A model generated the notes under the pieces. It saw only the letters and a list, made by a program, of their open reading frames with translations, had not been told where the DNA came from and searched no databases. The position numbers were made by a program, and so were the translations under genes. A stretch of 64,000 nt of DNA from Lachnospiraceae bacterium. Lineage in GTDB: Bacteria; Bacillota; Clostridia; Lachnospirales; Lachnospiraceae. Positions 7,842 to 16,214 of the stretch are shown here, piece after piece (the first letter of the stretch is position 1; each line of letters begins with the position of its first letter). Location of the stretch: the NCBI GenBank assembly GCA_024693135.1, contig JAILLN010000027.1, positions 24,519 to 88,518 on the forward strand, in the 5' to 3' direction.

Positions 7842-9767
7842 TCAGATATCTAATGCCGCTTCCTTTGCATGCTCGTAAATGAAATCCTTCCTCGGCGCCA
7901 CTTCATTTCCCATGAGAAGCTCTGTGGTAGAGGACGCAAGCCTCGCATCGTCTATGCTGACCCGCCGCATCTTCCTCCGGTCCGGATCCAGGGTGGTCTC
8001 CCAGAGCTGCTCCGGATCCATCTCCCCCAGCCCCTTATAGCGCTGCAGCGCGAAGCTTCCCTTATGGGTCCTGCGGTATTCATTCAAGGCCCGGTCGTCA
8101 TAGAGATAAGCGGCCTCCCCCTTCGCCGGCTGAGCCCGGTACAGGGGTGGCATGGCGATATATACATGCCCTTGGAAGATCAGATCCGGCATGAAACGGT
8201 AGAATAAAGTCAGGAGCAAAGTGGAGATATGCGCTCCGTCCACATCCGCATCCGCCATGATGATGATCTTGTCATACCGGAGCTTTGTGATGTCAAAATC
8301 ATTCCCATAGCCCTCCGAAAAGCCGCAGCCGAAGGCATTGATCATGGACTTGATCTCCGCATTGGCCAGAACCTTGTCGATGGAGGCCTTCTCTACGTTC
8401 AGGATCTTGCCCCGGATCGGCAGGATCGCCTGGTACATGCGGTTTCTGGCGGTCTTGGCTGAGCCCCCGGCGGAATCCCCCTCCACGATAAAGATCTCGC
8501 ATTTCGATGCATCCCTGGATTCGCAGTTTGCCAGCTTCCCGTTGGAATCAAAGGAATACTTCTGTTTGGAAAGAAGATTCGTCCGGCTTTTTTCCTCCTG
8601 CTTGCGGATCTTGGCCGCCTTTTCCGCTGCGGAAAGGATGGCCTTCAGGGATTCGATGTTCCGGTCGAAGTAGAGCTGGATCTCATCCCCCGTGACCTTG
8701 GCCACGGCTCTCGCGGCATCCTGGTTGTCGAGCTTTGTCTTCGTCTGCCCTTCAAAGCGCGGATCCGGATGCTTCACGGAGATCACGGCGGTCATGCCAT
8801 TTCGGATGTCCGTCCCATTGAAATTGGGATCCTTATCCTTCAGGGTGCCCAGCTGCCTGGCATAGGCATTCATCACCTGGGTGAACTGGGTCTTGAAGCC
8901 CGTGATATGGCTTCCGCCCTCGGAATTATAGATGCAGTTGCAGAAGCCCATCACATCCTCGTGGAATTCATTCACATACTGGAAGGCACATTCCACGGCG
9001 ATCCCTTCGGACATGCCCTTGAAATAAACCACATCCGTCAAGGCTTCGTTATTCTTGTTCATATCCTTGATAAAGCCCACGAGCCCCTCCGGCTCATGAT
9101 AGGTGATCTCCTCATAGACGGGACCCCGCAGGTCCTTGTAATAGATCGTAAGAGACGGATTCAGGTAAGCCGTCTCATGCAGCCTGGATTTGATCTCATC
9201 TGCCTTGAAGCGGGTGGTATCAAAGATCTCCGGATCCGGTGCAAAGTTAATCCTTGTGCCGGTGCGGTTCGTCTTCCCCAGGACGGGAAGCAGGCCGTCT
9301 ATGAGCTCCACGGTAGGGATCCCTCTCTCATAACGGTCATGGGAGATTACGCCGTCCCGCTTGATGGTGATATCGAGATATGCGGACAGGGCGTTGACGG
9401 CTGAAGAGCCTACGCCGTGGAGTCCTCCGCTGGTCTTATAGGAGCTGCCGTCAAACTTCCCGCCGGCATGCAGCGTAGTCAGTACCACCCTTTCTGCGGA
9501 TACCCCCTTCTCATGCATGCCCACCGGGATGCCCCGTCCATTGTCCTCCACCGTGGCTGACCCGTCTGCCTCCAGCGTTACCCGGATGGTATCGCAGAAG
9601 CCGGCCAGGTGCTCATCCACGGAATTATCCATGATCTCATACAGGCAGTGGTTTAAGCCCTTCACTCCCGTAGTGCCGATAAACATGCCGGGCCTCAAAC
9701 GCACCGGCTCCAGCCCCTCCAGCACCTGTATGCTGGATGCGCCGTATTGATCCTTCTTTTCTGCCAT
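7842..9767 (-). CDS. parE: Type IIA topoisomerase subunit B, probably topoisomerase IV ParE
   Basis: ATPase subunit that drives strand passage with ParC. The 641-residue protein has a GHKL ATPase domain (IMDNSVDEHLAG, VEDNGRGIPVG, GGLHGVGSSAVNAL) in the first ~220 residues, a transducer domain, and a TOPRIM domain (IVEGDSAGGSAK, then MADADVDGAHI). It ends with the RYKGLGEMDPEQLW element shared by GyrB and ParE. The start at 9767 is chosen because GGGGGAG precedes it and the protein then begins as the family does; the in-frame upstream ATG at 9824 would lie close to the mapped promoter. It is first in a parE-hydrolase-parC-rsmD-coaD series. Confidence 0.9.
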   Translation of the reverse strand: MAEKKDQYGASSIQVLEGLEPVRLRPGMFIGTTGVKGLNHCLYEIMDNSVDEHLAGFCDTIRVTLEADGSATVEDNGRGIPVGMHEKGVSAERVVLTTLHAGGKFDGSSYKTSGGLHGVGSSAVNALSAYLDITIKRDGVISHDRYERGIPTVELIDGLLPVLGKTNRTGTRINFAPDPEIFDTTRFKADEIKSRLHETAYLNPSLTIYYKDLRGPVYEEITYHEPEGLVGFIKDMNKNNEALTDVVYFKGMSEGIAVECAFQYVNEFHEDVMGFCNCIYNSEGGSHITGFKTQFTQVMNAYARQLGTLKDKDPNFNGTDIRNGMTAVISVKHPDPRFEGQTKTKLDNQDAARAVAKVTGDEIQLYFDRNIESLKAILSAAEKAAKIRKQEEKSRTNLLSKQKYSFDSNGKLANCESRDASKCEIFIVEGDSAGGSAKTARNRMYQAILPIRGKILNVEKASIDKVLANAEIKSMINAFGCGFSEGYGNDFDITKLRYDKIIIMADADVDGAHISTLLLTLFYRFMPDLIFQGHVYIAMPPLYRAQPAKGEAAYLYDDRALNEYRRTHKGSFALQRYKGLGEMDPEQLWETTLDPDRRKMRRVSIDDARLASSTTELLMGNEVAPRKDFIYEHAKEAALDI

Positions 9768-9834
9768 GTCTCCCCCGCAAATACTGCGTCTTTGGCGGCT
9801 CGTATTCACCGCTGCATATAGCATTAACTATGAT

Positions 9835-9862
9835 ATTTTACCACAAGATTTGGAAATTGCAA
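9835..9862 (-). promoter_or_regulatory. Sigma-A promoter of parE
   Basis: On the minus strand TTGCAA (9857-9862) is followed after 16 bases by TAAAAT (9835-9840), preceded by TGG, which gives an extended -10. It lies about 68 bases before the chosen parE ATG. Confidence 0.6.
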
Positions 9863-9870
9863 GACTTTGC

Positions 9871-9884
9871 CGAATATATGTTCG
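9871..9884. promoter_or_regulatory. Near-consensus LexA box upstream of parE
   Basis: CGAATATATGTTCG differs in one arm base from the Gram-positive LexA consensus CGAAC-N4-GTTCG. It sits 8 bases upstream of the -35 element of the parE promoter, a position that could allow repression though it does not overlap the core promoter. Confidence 0.45.
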
Positions 9885-9933
9885 AACTGTTTGGGAGACG
9901 GTTCACTGATCGAAGACACTCGGATCGGGACTT

Positions 9934-9971
9934 TGAAAGGGCCGCCGCAAGACAGTCCTGCGGTGGCCCTT
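9934..9971 (-). terminator. Hairpin following the Big_2 remnant
   Basis: AGGGCCGCCGCA (9938-9949) pairs with TGCGGTGGCCCT (9959-9970) with one G-T wobble. On the minus strand it is followed by TTTC. It lies 56 bases after the stop of the Ig-like remnant and probably served as that gene's terminator. Confidence 0.45.
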
Positions 9972-10025
9972 AACGTTCAGCATGCCATCCGTATCAAAAA
10001 GAGACGGCAGCTTTGTCTCCGGGAC

Positions 10026-10184
10026 TTATTCCACTATGACGGAAATCTTATCGGTCTTTCCGTTGATCTTGGCGGTAATGCTGGCTTTCCCGGGCTTCCT
10101 CGCGTACACAAAGCCGTTTATGGAGCAGCTGACCCTGCTGCTTCCTCCCTTAGCTCCCTGGACGGTGCCGTTTTGTATCTGCCA
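10026..10184 (-). pseudogene. C-terminal remnant of a Big_2 (Ig-like) surface protein
   Basis: Minus-strand reading gives 52 residues, from WQIQNGTVQG through YARKPGKASITAKINGK to ISVIVE and a TAA stop at 10026. Alternating beta strands and the KPGKASITAKI element are typical of bacterial Ig-like Big_2 domain ends found in exported proteins. An in-frame TAG stands immediately upstream (10185-10187) and there is no start or signal peptide, so this is the decayed 3' end of a larger gene. The rest of the 9768-10194 gap holds the parE promoter, a LexA-like box and a hairpin, with no other coding signal seen. Confidence 0.6.
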
Positions 10185-10194
10185 CTAAGGCATG

Positions 10195-10485
10195 TCACGA
10201 CCCAGCCTCCATCCTTTTTAGGATGGCATCCACATTGTACTCCGGAGCAAATTCTGAGGCGATGGCGCAGATCCCGGACACATATTCTTCCCCTTCCTCT
10301 ACCTCGTCAGCGATAACCCAAACCGGTTTCCCCTTGATCAGCTTCTTTATGATCTGGGTCACTAATTGCTTCTCTATCCCTTTCTCTATTCCTTTCTCTA
10401 TCCCTTTCTCTATTCCCTTCTCTATCCCTTTCTCTATTCCCCGCTTTTCTCCGCGTTCCTCCAGCACTTCAAATGCCCTGCACAT
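10195..10485 (-). CDS. Orphan C-terminal tail of an Rpn/PD-(D/E)XK-type protein with GIEK repeats
   Basis: 96 residues from the start at 10485, chosen because GGAGG precedes it by 10 bases; the earlier in-frame ATG at 10551 has no such site. The N-terminal MCRAFEVLEERGEKRG followed by a run of six GIEK units and a short helical end resembles the C-terminal tail of Rpn-type recombination-promoting nucleases, where a charged repeat links the nuclease to the tail. The nuclease domain itself is missing, so this is most likely a truncated, non-catalytic remnant, although it retains a promoter-like sequence and a ribosome binding site. Function unknown. Confidence 0.5.
   Translation of the reverse strand: MCRAFEVLEERGEKRGIEKGIEKGIEKGIEKGIEKGIEKQLVTQIIKKLIKGKPVWVIADEVEEGEEYVSGICAIASEFAPEYNVDAILKRMEAGS
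10370..10441. repeat. Six tandem 12-bp units inside the Rpn-tail gene
   Basis: Six 12-base units alternating TTCTCTATCCCT and TTCTCTATTCCT/C on the plus strand. The minus strand encodes six Gly-Ile-Glu-Lys units. The unit is a multiple of three, so changes in copy number would keep the reading frame. Confidence 0.9.
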
Positions 10486-10539
10486 CCTTTCACTTCCTCC
10501 CTTCTCTGACCCAACAGTGATCTTTGAATTCGTAAAACA

Positions 10540-10568
10540 ATTATATCGCATATTGCCGCCTGCTTAAA
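10540..10568 (-). promoter_or_regulatory. Candidate promoter of the Rpn-tail gene
   Basis: Minus strand: a perfect TATAAT (10540-10545) with a weak -35 (TTTAAG) 17 bases upstream. It is positioned 55 bases before the chosen ATG. Confidence 0.4.
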
Positions 10569-10606
10569 AAAGGATGAAACGGCTGGTAAAGAGCACTGTC
10601 TCCTTT

Positions 10607-13600
10607 TTACAGGTCAAAGAGCGAGAGCTGGTTGCTTTCCGGCATGCTGCCTAAGATCCCGATCTCCTCCAATTTTTCCGCCATCTTATCCGACGCCCCG
10701 CTCCTTAAGCAGAAATCCTCCTTTGAGAGAAACGGGCCCCTCTCCGGGGAGCTCTGCAGCTTCGTAAGGATCTCCCCTGCCACCTTTACGCCGATGCCGG
10801 TCACCGAAGACAGATGCGGCATGATCTTTCCGTCCACGACCTTGCAATACCTGGCATCTGCCTGATAGAGGTCGATGGGCATAAATTCAAATCCTCTCTC
10901 ATACATCTCAAGCACCAGCCTCATTTCATGGAGCTCATCCAGCTCCTGATCGGTGGGCTTTTCCTTATTTTTGATCTCCGCCATCTGTTCCTTCAGATAG
11001 CCCTTCCCCCGGCAGCATTTCTCATAGGAAAAGGTCTTTGCACGAATGCAGAAAAAGGCGCTGTAATACTGGAGAGGATAATGCACCTTATACCAGCCCA
11101 CCCTCCAGGCCATCATGACATAGGCCGCGGCATGGGCTTTGGGGAACATATAGCTGATCCGCTTGCAGGAATCGATATACCATTCCGGCACCTCTGCTTC
11201 CCTCATGGCCTGCTCCATCTCCGGTGCCAGTCCGCGTCCCTTCCTTACGCTTTCCATCGTCTTAAAGGAGAGCTGCTTATCCATTCCCTTGCCGATGAGA
11301 TAGATCATGATGTCGTCCCGGCAGCAGATGCAGGTGGAAAGGGTTGCCGTCCCACTTAAGATCAGCTCGTCTGCATTTCCAATCCATACCCCGGTACCAT
11401 GGGAAAGGCCGGAGATCCTTACCAGATCGGAAATATTCTGGGGCTTGGCATCCACCAGCATCTTGATGACGAAATTCGTGCCAAATTCCGGGATCCCCAA
11501 GACCCCGTTGGGCACGCCGTCAATCCTCTCCGGAGTAACGCCTATGCTGGAGGTATCCTGGAAAAGAGCCATGACAAGGGGATCATCCAGAGGGATGGTC
11601 TCCGCGTCGATCCCGGTCAGATCCTTCAGCCTCTTGATCATGGTAGGATCGTCATGTCCCAGGATATCCAGCTTCAGTAGGTTATGCTCGATGGAATGGT
11701 ATTCGAAATGCGTCGTGATCGAGGAGCCCTCGGTCTTGTCCGCCGGATGCTGGATGGGGGTGAAGCTGTCGATCTCCTCCCCATGGGGAAGCACCACGAT
11801 GCCGCCCGGATGTTGTCCCGTGGTCTTCAGCACTCCCGTGCAGCCCTCCGCAATCCTTTCGATCTCACATCTTCTTTTATAGGCATTTCTGGATTCATAA
11901 TATTTTTTCACAAAACCAAAGGCGGTCTTTTCCGCCAGGGTGGTCATGGTCCCGGCACGGAAGGTATATCCCTTCCCGAAGATCTCCTCCGTGTATTTAT
12001 GCGCCCTTGACTGATATTCGCTGGAAAAATTTAGGTCGATATCCGGCTCCTTGTCTCCCTTGAAGCCTAAGAAGGTCTGGAAGGGGATGTCAAAGCCCAG
12101 CTTCTGGAGCGGCTTCCCGCAGACCGGGCAGTTCCGGTCCGGCATGTCGATGCCGCAGGTTCCCGTCTTTGTGCACTCCTTTACCACCTCGGATTCAAAG
12201 TCAGAATAATGGCAGGATGAACAGATATAATGAGGCGGCAGGGAGTTCACCTCGGTGATGCCGGCCAGATAGGCCACAAAGGAAGACCCTACGGATCCAC
12301 GGCTTCCGACCATGTAGCCGTCTTCATTGGACTTCCATACCAGCTTCTGGGCGATGATGTAAAGATCCGCATAACCATGGCTGATGATGGAATTCAGCTC
12401 GGTATCCAGCCTGTCCTTTACCTGCACCGGCAGCTCTTCGCCATAGATCTCCGCCGCCCGCTCATAGCAGATCCGGCGAAGCTCCTCATCGGAACCGGGA
12501 AGCTTCGGGGAGCATTTATCCGGCCGCACCGGAGAGATCTTTTCGATCCGCTCAGCGATCCGGTTGGGATTCGTGACCACCACCTCGTAGGCCTTTTCTT
12601 TATCCAGGTAGTTGAATTCATCCAGCATTTCTTCGGTGGTATGTAGATACAGGGGAGGCTGCCGGTCCGCGTCCTTGAATTTCTGCCCGTCCATGATCAC
12701 GGCACGGTACAGGGCATCCCCGGGCTCCGTAAAATGCACATCTCCGGTGGCGCATACCGGGATCTTCAGCTTCTCTCCCAGATCGATGATCCTGCGGTTC
12801 AGCTCCTCGAGGTCATCCCTTGTCCTGATCCCGTTGTCCAGCTCCTCCGACAGAAGGAATTCATTGTTTCCCAGCGGCTGGATCTCCAGGTAATCATAAA
12901 ACCGGGCGATCTCCAGCACATCCTCCTCCTTGGAGTGGTCTACCAGCGCACGGAATAATTCCCCCTGCTCGCAGGCGGAGCCGATGATCAGGCCCTCCCT
13001 GTGCTTTATGAGCTCGCTCTTTGGGATCTTGGGCTTCTGATAGAAATACTGCAGATAGGATTTTGAAACAAGCCGGTACAGGTTGACCCGGCCGATGTCG
13101 TTTTGTGCCAGCAGGATCACATGGAAGGGCATGAGCTTTTTGATGGATTCATCGCTGAGCTTCGCAGACTGCTCCAGCTGCTCCACGGTCTCGATGCCCT
13201 GCTCCCGGAGCATCTCCACAAAGCGGAGAAAAATCTCGGCTGTGCATGCCGCATCATCCGATGCCCTGTGATGATTCAAAAGAGAGATCCCCAGCTCCTT
13301 TGCCGTATTATTGAGCTTATGGTGCGCAAGGCTTGGCAGCAGCAGCCTGGACAGGTTCATGGTATCGACAAAGACCTGTTCAAAAGGTATCCCCTGTCTT
13401 GCGGCATTGGCCTCGATGAAGCGGAGGTCAAACCGGACATTATGGCCGGCCAGGGCGGCTCCCCTGGTGAAATCCAGAAATCTGGGAAGCACCTTCTCGA
13501 TGGTATCCTTGCCCTGCACCATCTCATCCCGGATGCCGGTGAGCTTTTCGATCCGGTAGGGAATGGGGATCAGCGGGTCGATCAGTTCATCAAAGGTATC

Positions 13601-15100
13601 CACGATCCTTCCATCCTGGACCAGCACGGCCCCGATCTCAATGATCCGGTCCTCATCGGCGTAAAATCCGGTAGTCTCGATGTCAAATACGCAGAAGGTA
13701 TCATCCAGCCGGCAACCGTCCGTATCCGGATTTCCGATCCGCCCGCAGGGCTCCTGCAGGTCGTCCACCAGATACCCCTCTAAGCCGTAGATAAACTTAA
13801 AGTCCTCCGGCAGCTTCTGATCGCCCAGTGCCTTATAGAAATCATTATTGATGGACACCGGGAAGGACTGTACCGTACCGTGGTCCGTGATGGAAATGCT
13901 CTTCCATCCCCACCGGATGGCATTTTTGGTAAGATCAGCCAGGTCGCTTACGGCATCCATCCGGCTCATCTTGGTATGGCAGTGAAGCTCCACCCTCTTT
14001 TCGGGAGCGTTATCCATGCGGGTTTGGCGGAAATCCTCGATTTTCCGGATCCCATAGATCCGGTTGACCCGAAGCTCCGGGTTTTCCTGCTTCTCCTGAT
14101 CATAGGAGGAGATATAGACATCGCCGTTCAGCTTGATAAAGGACCCCTCCTGGAAATGCGGCCGCAGGTCTTCTGCTCTCTCCGCCTTGACTAAAAGGGT
14201 CACCCCGATGCTGTCGGTAAAATCCGTCAGGTCAAAGGAAAAAATGGCCCATTTCTCCTGACTGACCAGCCTTTCCTCCACCTTCCGGATCATCCCCCGG
14301 ATGGTCACCTCATTCATGGGGCCGGTGATATTGCTGATGGGAATGGCGGCTTCCGTCATATCTCCGCCAAAAAAGACATCCGGATCATCCGATTTCCTCA
14401 CGGCTGACCCTCCCGATCTTTCCCTCCTCTTCCTGCGGTCTGGATAATTTCCCTGCGGCTTTCCTCCCGTCCACTTCTTCGGTTTATCCGGTTTCTTTTC
14501 ACCCGCAGAGATGTTCCTTTTGATCTCGATATATTTTTTCTGGGCGGCCTCGTTGTCCAGCTTTTCCTGCTCGGTAAGCGCTGCTTTTTCGTAGCTGATC
14601 GTGACCCCCGCTTCCAGCCCGCAGCGCTCGCAGAGGATATTCTTTAAGAAGCCGTAAAGCTCCTGCTCAAAGCTCCGGGCGATCACGGTATCCGGCAGCA
14701 CCAGATGAAGGTCATTCTGGTTTTCTACATTTTTCCCCGCATTCCGGTAAATGGAAAACATCAGGGGGGAGTCCACCTTCATCTCATACAGGATGCTGGT
14801 CCCGTATTCCCTCATGAGGTTTTCCAGGTCATATCTCTTTGACAGGCGGAAGGCCTCGTGCAGGGTGACCTTTCCCTGATTCCCGGGAAAGATCATTTTG
14901 GTGAGTCCCCGTTCCGTTTCCATGATATCCTTCTTATGGATCAGATGGTTGCTGGTCAGGTAGACATCCACCTTGGTCTTTTCCCCGTTGGAGGTGATGC
15001 GGTTTACGGTGGTGTCTTCAAAAAGCTCCCTGCTTTCCTCATTCTTGGGATGATATGCAGGAAATACATCATAGAGGTTTTTGACTGCCGGATTGCTCAT
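10607..15100 (-). CDS. polC: DNA polymerase III alpha subunit, PolC type
   Basis: Main replicative DNA polymerase of low-GC Gram-positives. The 1497-residue protein shows an N-terminal accessory region, an OB-fold domain (around 250-350), and a PHP domain (ELHCHTKMS). Inserted in the PHP domain is a DEDDh 3'-5' exonuclease (CVFDIETTGFYADEDRIIEI). A zinc cluster (CSSCHYSD, CGIDMPDRNCPVCG) and the polymerase palm with catalytic aspartates in KEPDIDLNFS follow. The C-terminus ends with QLSLF, a likely beta-clamp-binding pentapeptide. GAGAGG precedes the ATG. The exonuclease placement inside PHP separates PolC from DnaE. Confidence 0.98.
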   Translation of the reverse strand: MSNPAVKNLYDVFPAYHPKNEESRELFEDTTVNRITSNGEKTKVDVYLTSNHLIHKKDIMETERGLTKMIFPGNQGKVTLHEAFRLSKRYDLENLMREYGTSILYEMKVDSPLMFSIYRNAGKNVENQNDLHLVLPDTVIARSFEQELYGFLKNILCERCGLEAGVTISYEKAALTEQEKLDNEAAQKKYIEIKRNISAGEKKPDKPKKWTGGKPQGNYPDRRKRRERSGGSAVRKSDDPDVFFGGDMTEAAIPISNITGPMNEVTIRGMIRKVEERLVSQEKWAIFSFDLTDFTDSIGVTLLVKAERAEDLRPHFQEGSFIKLNGDVYISSYDQEKQENPELRVNRIYGIRKIEDFRQTRMDNAPEKRVELHCHTKMSRMDAVSDLADLTKNAIRWGWKSISITDHGTVQSFPVSINNDFYKALGDQKLPEDFKFIYGLEGYLVDDLQEPCGRIGNPDTDGCRLDDTFCVFDIETTGFYADEDRIIEIGAVLVQDGRIVDTFDELIDPLIPIPYRIEKLTGIRDEMVQGKDTIEKVLPRFLDFTRGAALAGHNVRFDLRFIEANAARQGIPFEQVFVDTMNLSRLLLPSLAHHKLNNTAKELGISLLNHHRASDDAACTAEIFLRFVEMLREQGIETVEQLEQSAKLSDESIKKLMPFHVILLAQNDIGRVNLYRLVSKSYLQYFYQKPKIPKSELIKHREGLIIGSACEQGELFRALVDHSKEEDVLEIARFYDYLEIQPLGNNEFLLSEELDNGIRTRDDLEELNRRIIDLGEKLKIPVCATGDVHFTEPGDALYRAVIMDGQKFKDADRQPPLYLHTTEEMLDEFNYLDKEKAYEVVVTNPNRIAERIEKISPVRPDKCSPKLPGSDEELRRICYERAAEIYGEELPVQVKDRLDTELNSIISHGYADLYIIAQKLVWKSNEDGYMVGSRGSVGSSFVAYLAGITEVNSLPPHYICSSCHYSDFESEVVKECTKTGTCGIDMPDRNCPVCGKPLQKLGFDIPFQTFLGFKGDKEPDIDLNFSSEYQSRAHKYTEEIFGKGYTFRAGTMTTLAEKTAFGFVKKYYESRNAYKRRCEIERIAEGCTGVLKTTGQHPGGIVVLPHGEEIDSFTPIQHPADKTEGSSITTHFEYHSIEHNLLKLDILGHDDPTMIKRLKDLTGIDAETIPLDDPLVMALFQDTSSIGVTPERIDGVPNGVLGIPEFGTNFVIKMLVDAKPQNISDLVRISGLSHGTGVWIGNADELILSGTATLSTCICCRDDIMIYLIGKGMDKQLSFKTMESVRKGRGLAPEMEQAMREAEVPEWYIDSCKRISYMFPKAHAAAYVMMAWRVGWYKVHYPLQYYSAFFCIRAKTFSYEKCCRGKGYLKEQMAEIKNKEKPTDQELDELHEMRLVLEMYERGFEFMPIDLYQADARYCKVVDGKIMPHLSSVTGIGVKVAGEILTKLQSSPERGPFLSKEDFCLRSGASDKMAEKLEEIGILGSMPESNQLSLFDL

Positions 15101-15129
15101 ATGGATCCTCTCTTGCGCTTATAATGAAA

Positions 15130-15159
15130 GAAACCGAACCTATAGTCCGGTCCGGTTTC
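15130..15159. terminator. Hairpin upstream of polC
   Basis: GAAACCGAACC (15130-15140) pairs with GGTCCGGTTTC (15149-15159), an 11-base stem with one wobble. The flanking T-run is weak on both strands, so it may be a partial terminator between the hypothetical gene at 15298-16128 and polC, or a leader hairpin of polC. No other feature is visible in the 197-base gap between these genes. Confidence 0.35.
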
Positions 15160-15297
15160 CCGTCACATTCCGCTCTTCCGATTCACTTTATCCTCGCGAA
15201 CCTATTTTACTGCTGTTTGAAAAACTGCTCCGCAGGTTATGAAGTCAAACTGCAATGCCTGCCTTCGGCAACCATTTCGTTTAACCAGTATAAGTCC

Positions 15298-16128
15298 TCA
15301 GCTTAAGCTGAAATTCTCGTTTGCCTTCTGGATCATATCCACCCTGTCCTCCGGACGGATGGTATTGGAGGAATCCTCAGAGAATGCGATCTTGATCCCT
15401 CTGCCTTCCCTTTCATTCTCTTCGGCCAGAGCCGCCTCCTGGGTCACCTGCCTGGAAAGCCGGCCGGACTCTTCCTGCTCCTCTTCCCGCTTCTCTTCCC
15501 GGGAATCGATCTCCCGGTCATAATCCTGCTTCGAGATCTCTCCCTGCTGGTACATCTGCTTCAGCTGGGCATCGGAATAGCCGATGAAGGATTTCACCTG
15601 GTTATAGGCATTGTTTTCATCCTTCTCATCCTGTCCCGTCATGGCAAGCTCCTTCCTCTGGGCCGCCACGCTGAAAAGATCCCGCACGGACATGGCTCTT
15701 TCGGAAGAAGAGGAAATATCCTCCAGGATCTGAAGCCTTCTTTCCCTGGCCTCGGCTTCCTTCTCGATCTGCTCCTTCACCGTATTCTCATTGACGATGA
15801 CCTTGCCTTCAGCCGCTTTGGCTTCCTCGGCATCCTCTTCCTTTTCCTCTGCTAAGGCCTGTGCCGCGACCGGCTTTTCTTCCTCTTCCGCCTTAAGCCG
15901 GGACTGGCTCTCTTCGCTTGCCTGTACCGTATCTCCGTCCTTCGATACGGCTATAACATGATCCAGGCGCTCTTCTTCCAGCTTTTTTCTCTTCTCTTCC
16001 TCCTGCCGGCTCTGCTCCCGGATATCCTGCCTTTCCCTGGTCCGGATCTCCGCGCCTGCTTCCGGCCGGTTTGCCGCATTGACATTCTGGGCCGGCGTCT
16101 GGATCTGATTGATATTCAGCTCTGCCAT
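15298..16128 (-). CDS. Charged coiled-coil protein of unknown function
   Basis: 276 residues, extremely rich in Glu, Lys, Arg and Gln, with long predicted coiled coils at about 30-140 and 195-245 separated by a short globular stretch containing SFIGYSDAQLKQMY. No signal peptide, membrane helix or known motif was seen. The ATG has AGGAGG 5 bases upstream, and a good sigma-A promoter sits just before it, so it is expressed separately from argS. A cytosolic scaffold or adaptor would fit the composition, but that is only an inference. Confidence 0.7.
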   Translation of the reverse strand: MAELNINQIQTPAQNVNAANRPEAGAEIRTRERQDIREQSRQEEEKRKKLEEERLDHVIAVSKDGDTVQASEESQSRLKAEEEEKPVAAQALAEEKEEDAEEAKAAEGKVIVNENTVKEQIEKEAEARERRLQILEDISSSSERAMSVRDLFSVAAQRKELAMTGQDEKDENNAYNQVKSFIGYSDAQLKQMYQQGEISKQDYDREIDSREEKREEEQEESGRLSRQVTQEAALAEENEREGRGIKIAFSEDSSNTIRPEDRVDMIQKANENFSLS

Positions 16129-16182
16129 TTATTCCTCCTTTCCCATGCTCCGTCATGGTCAGGTCATGTGGTTCTCATTTCC

Positions 16183-16211
16183 ATTGTACTCCAACTGTCC
16201 TTTTCTGTAAA
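16183..16211 (-). promoter_or_regulatory. Sigma-A promoter for the coiled-coil gene
   Basis: Minus strand: TTTACA (16206-16211), 17-base spacer, TACAAT (16183-16188). It falls in the 86-base gap after argS and 55 bases before the coiled-coil gene ATG. Confidence 0.65.
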
Positions 16212-16214
16212 CCT

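Noticed and set aside
15161..15297. Possible tRNA or small RNA in the gap upstream of polC
   Set aside because: No cloverleaf or conserved T-loop (GGTTCRANYC) could be formed.
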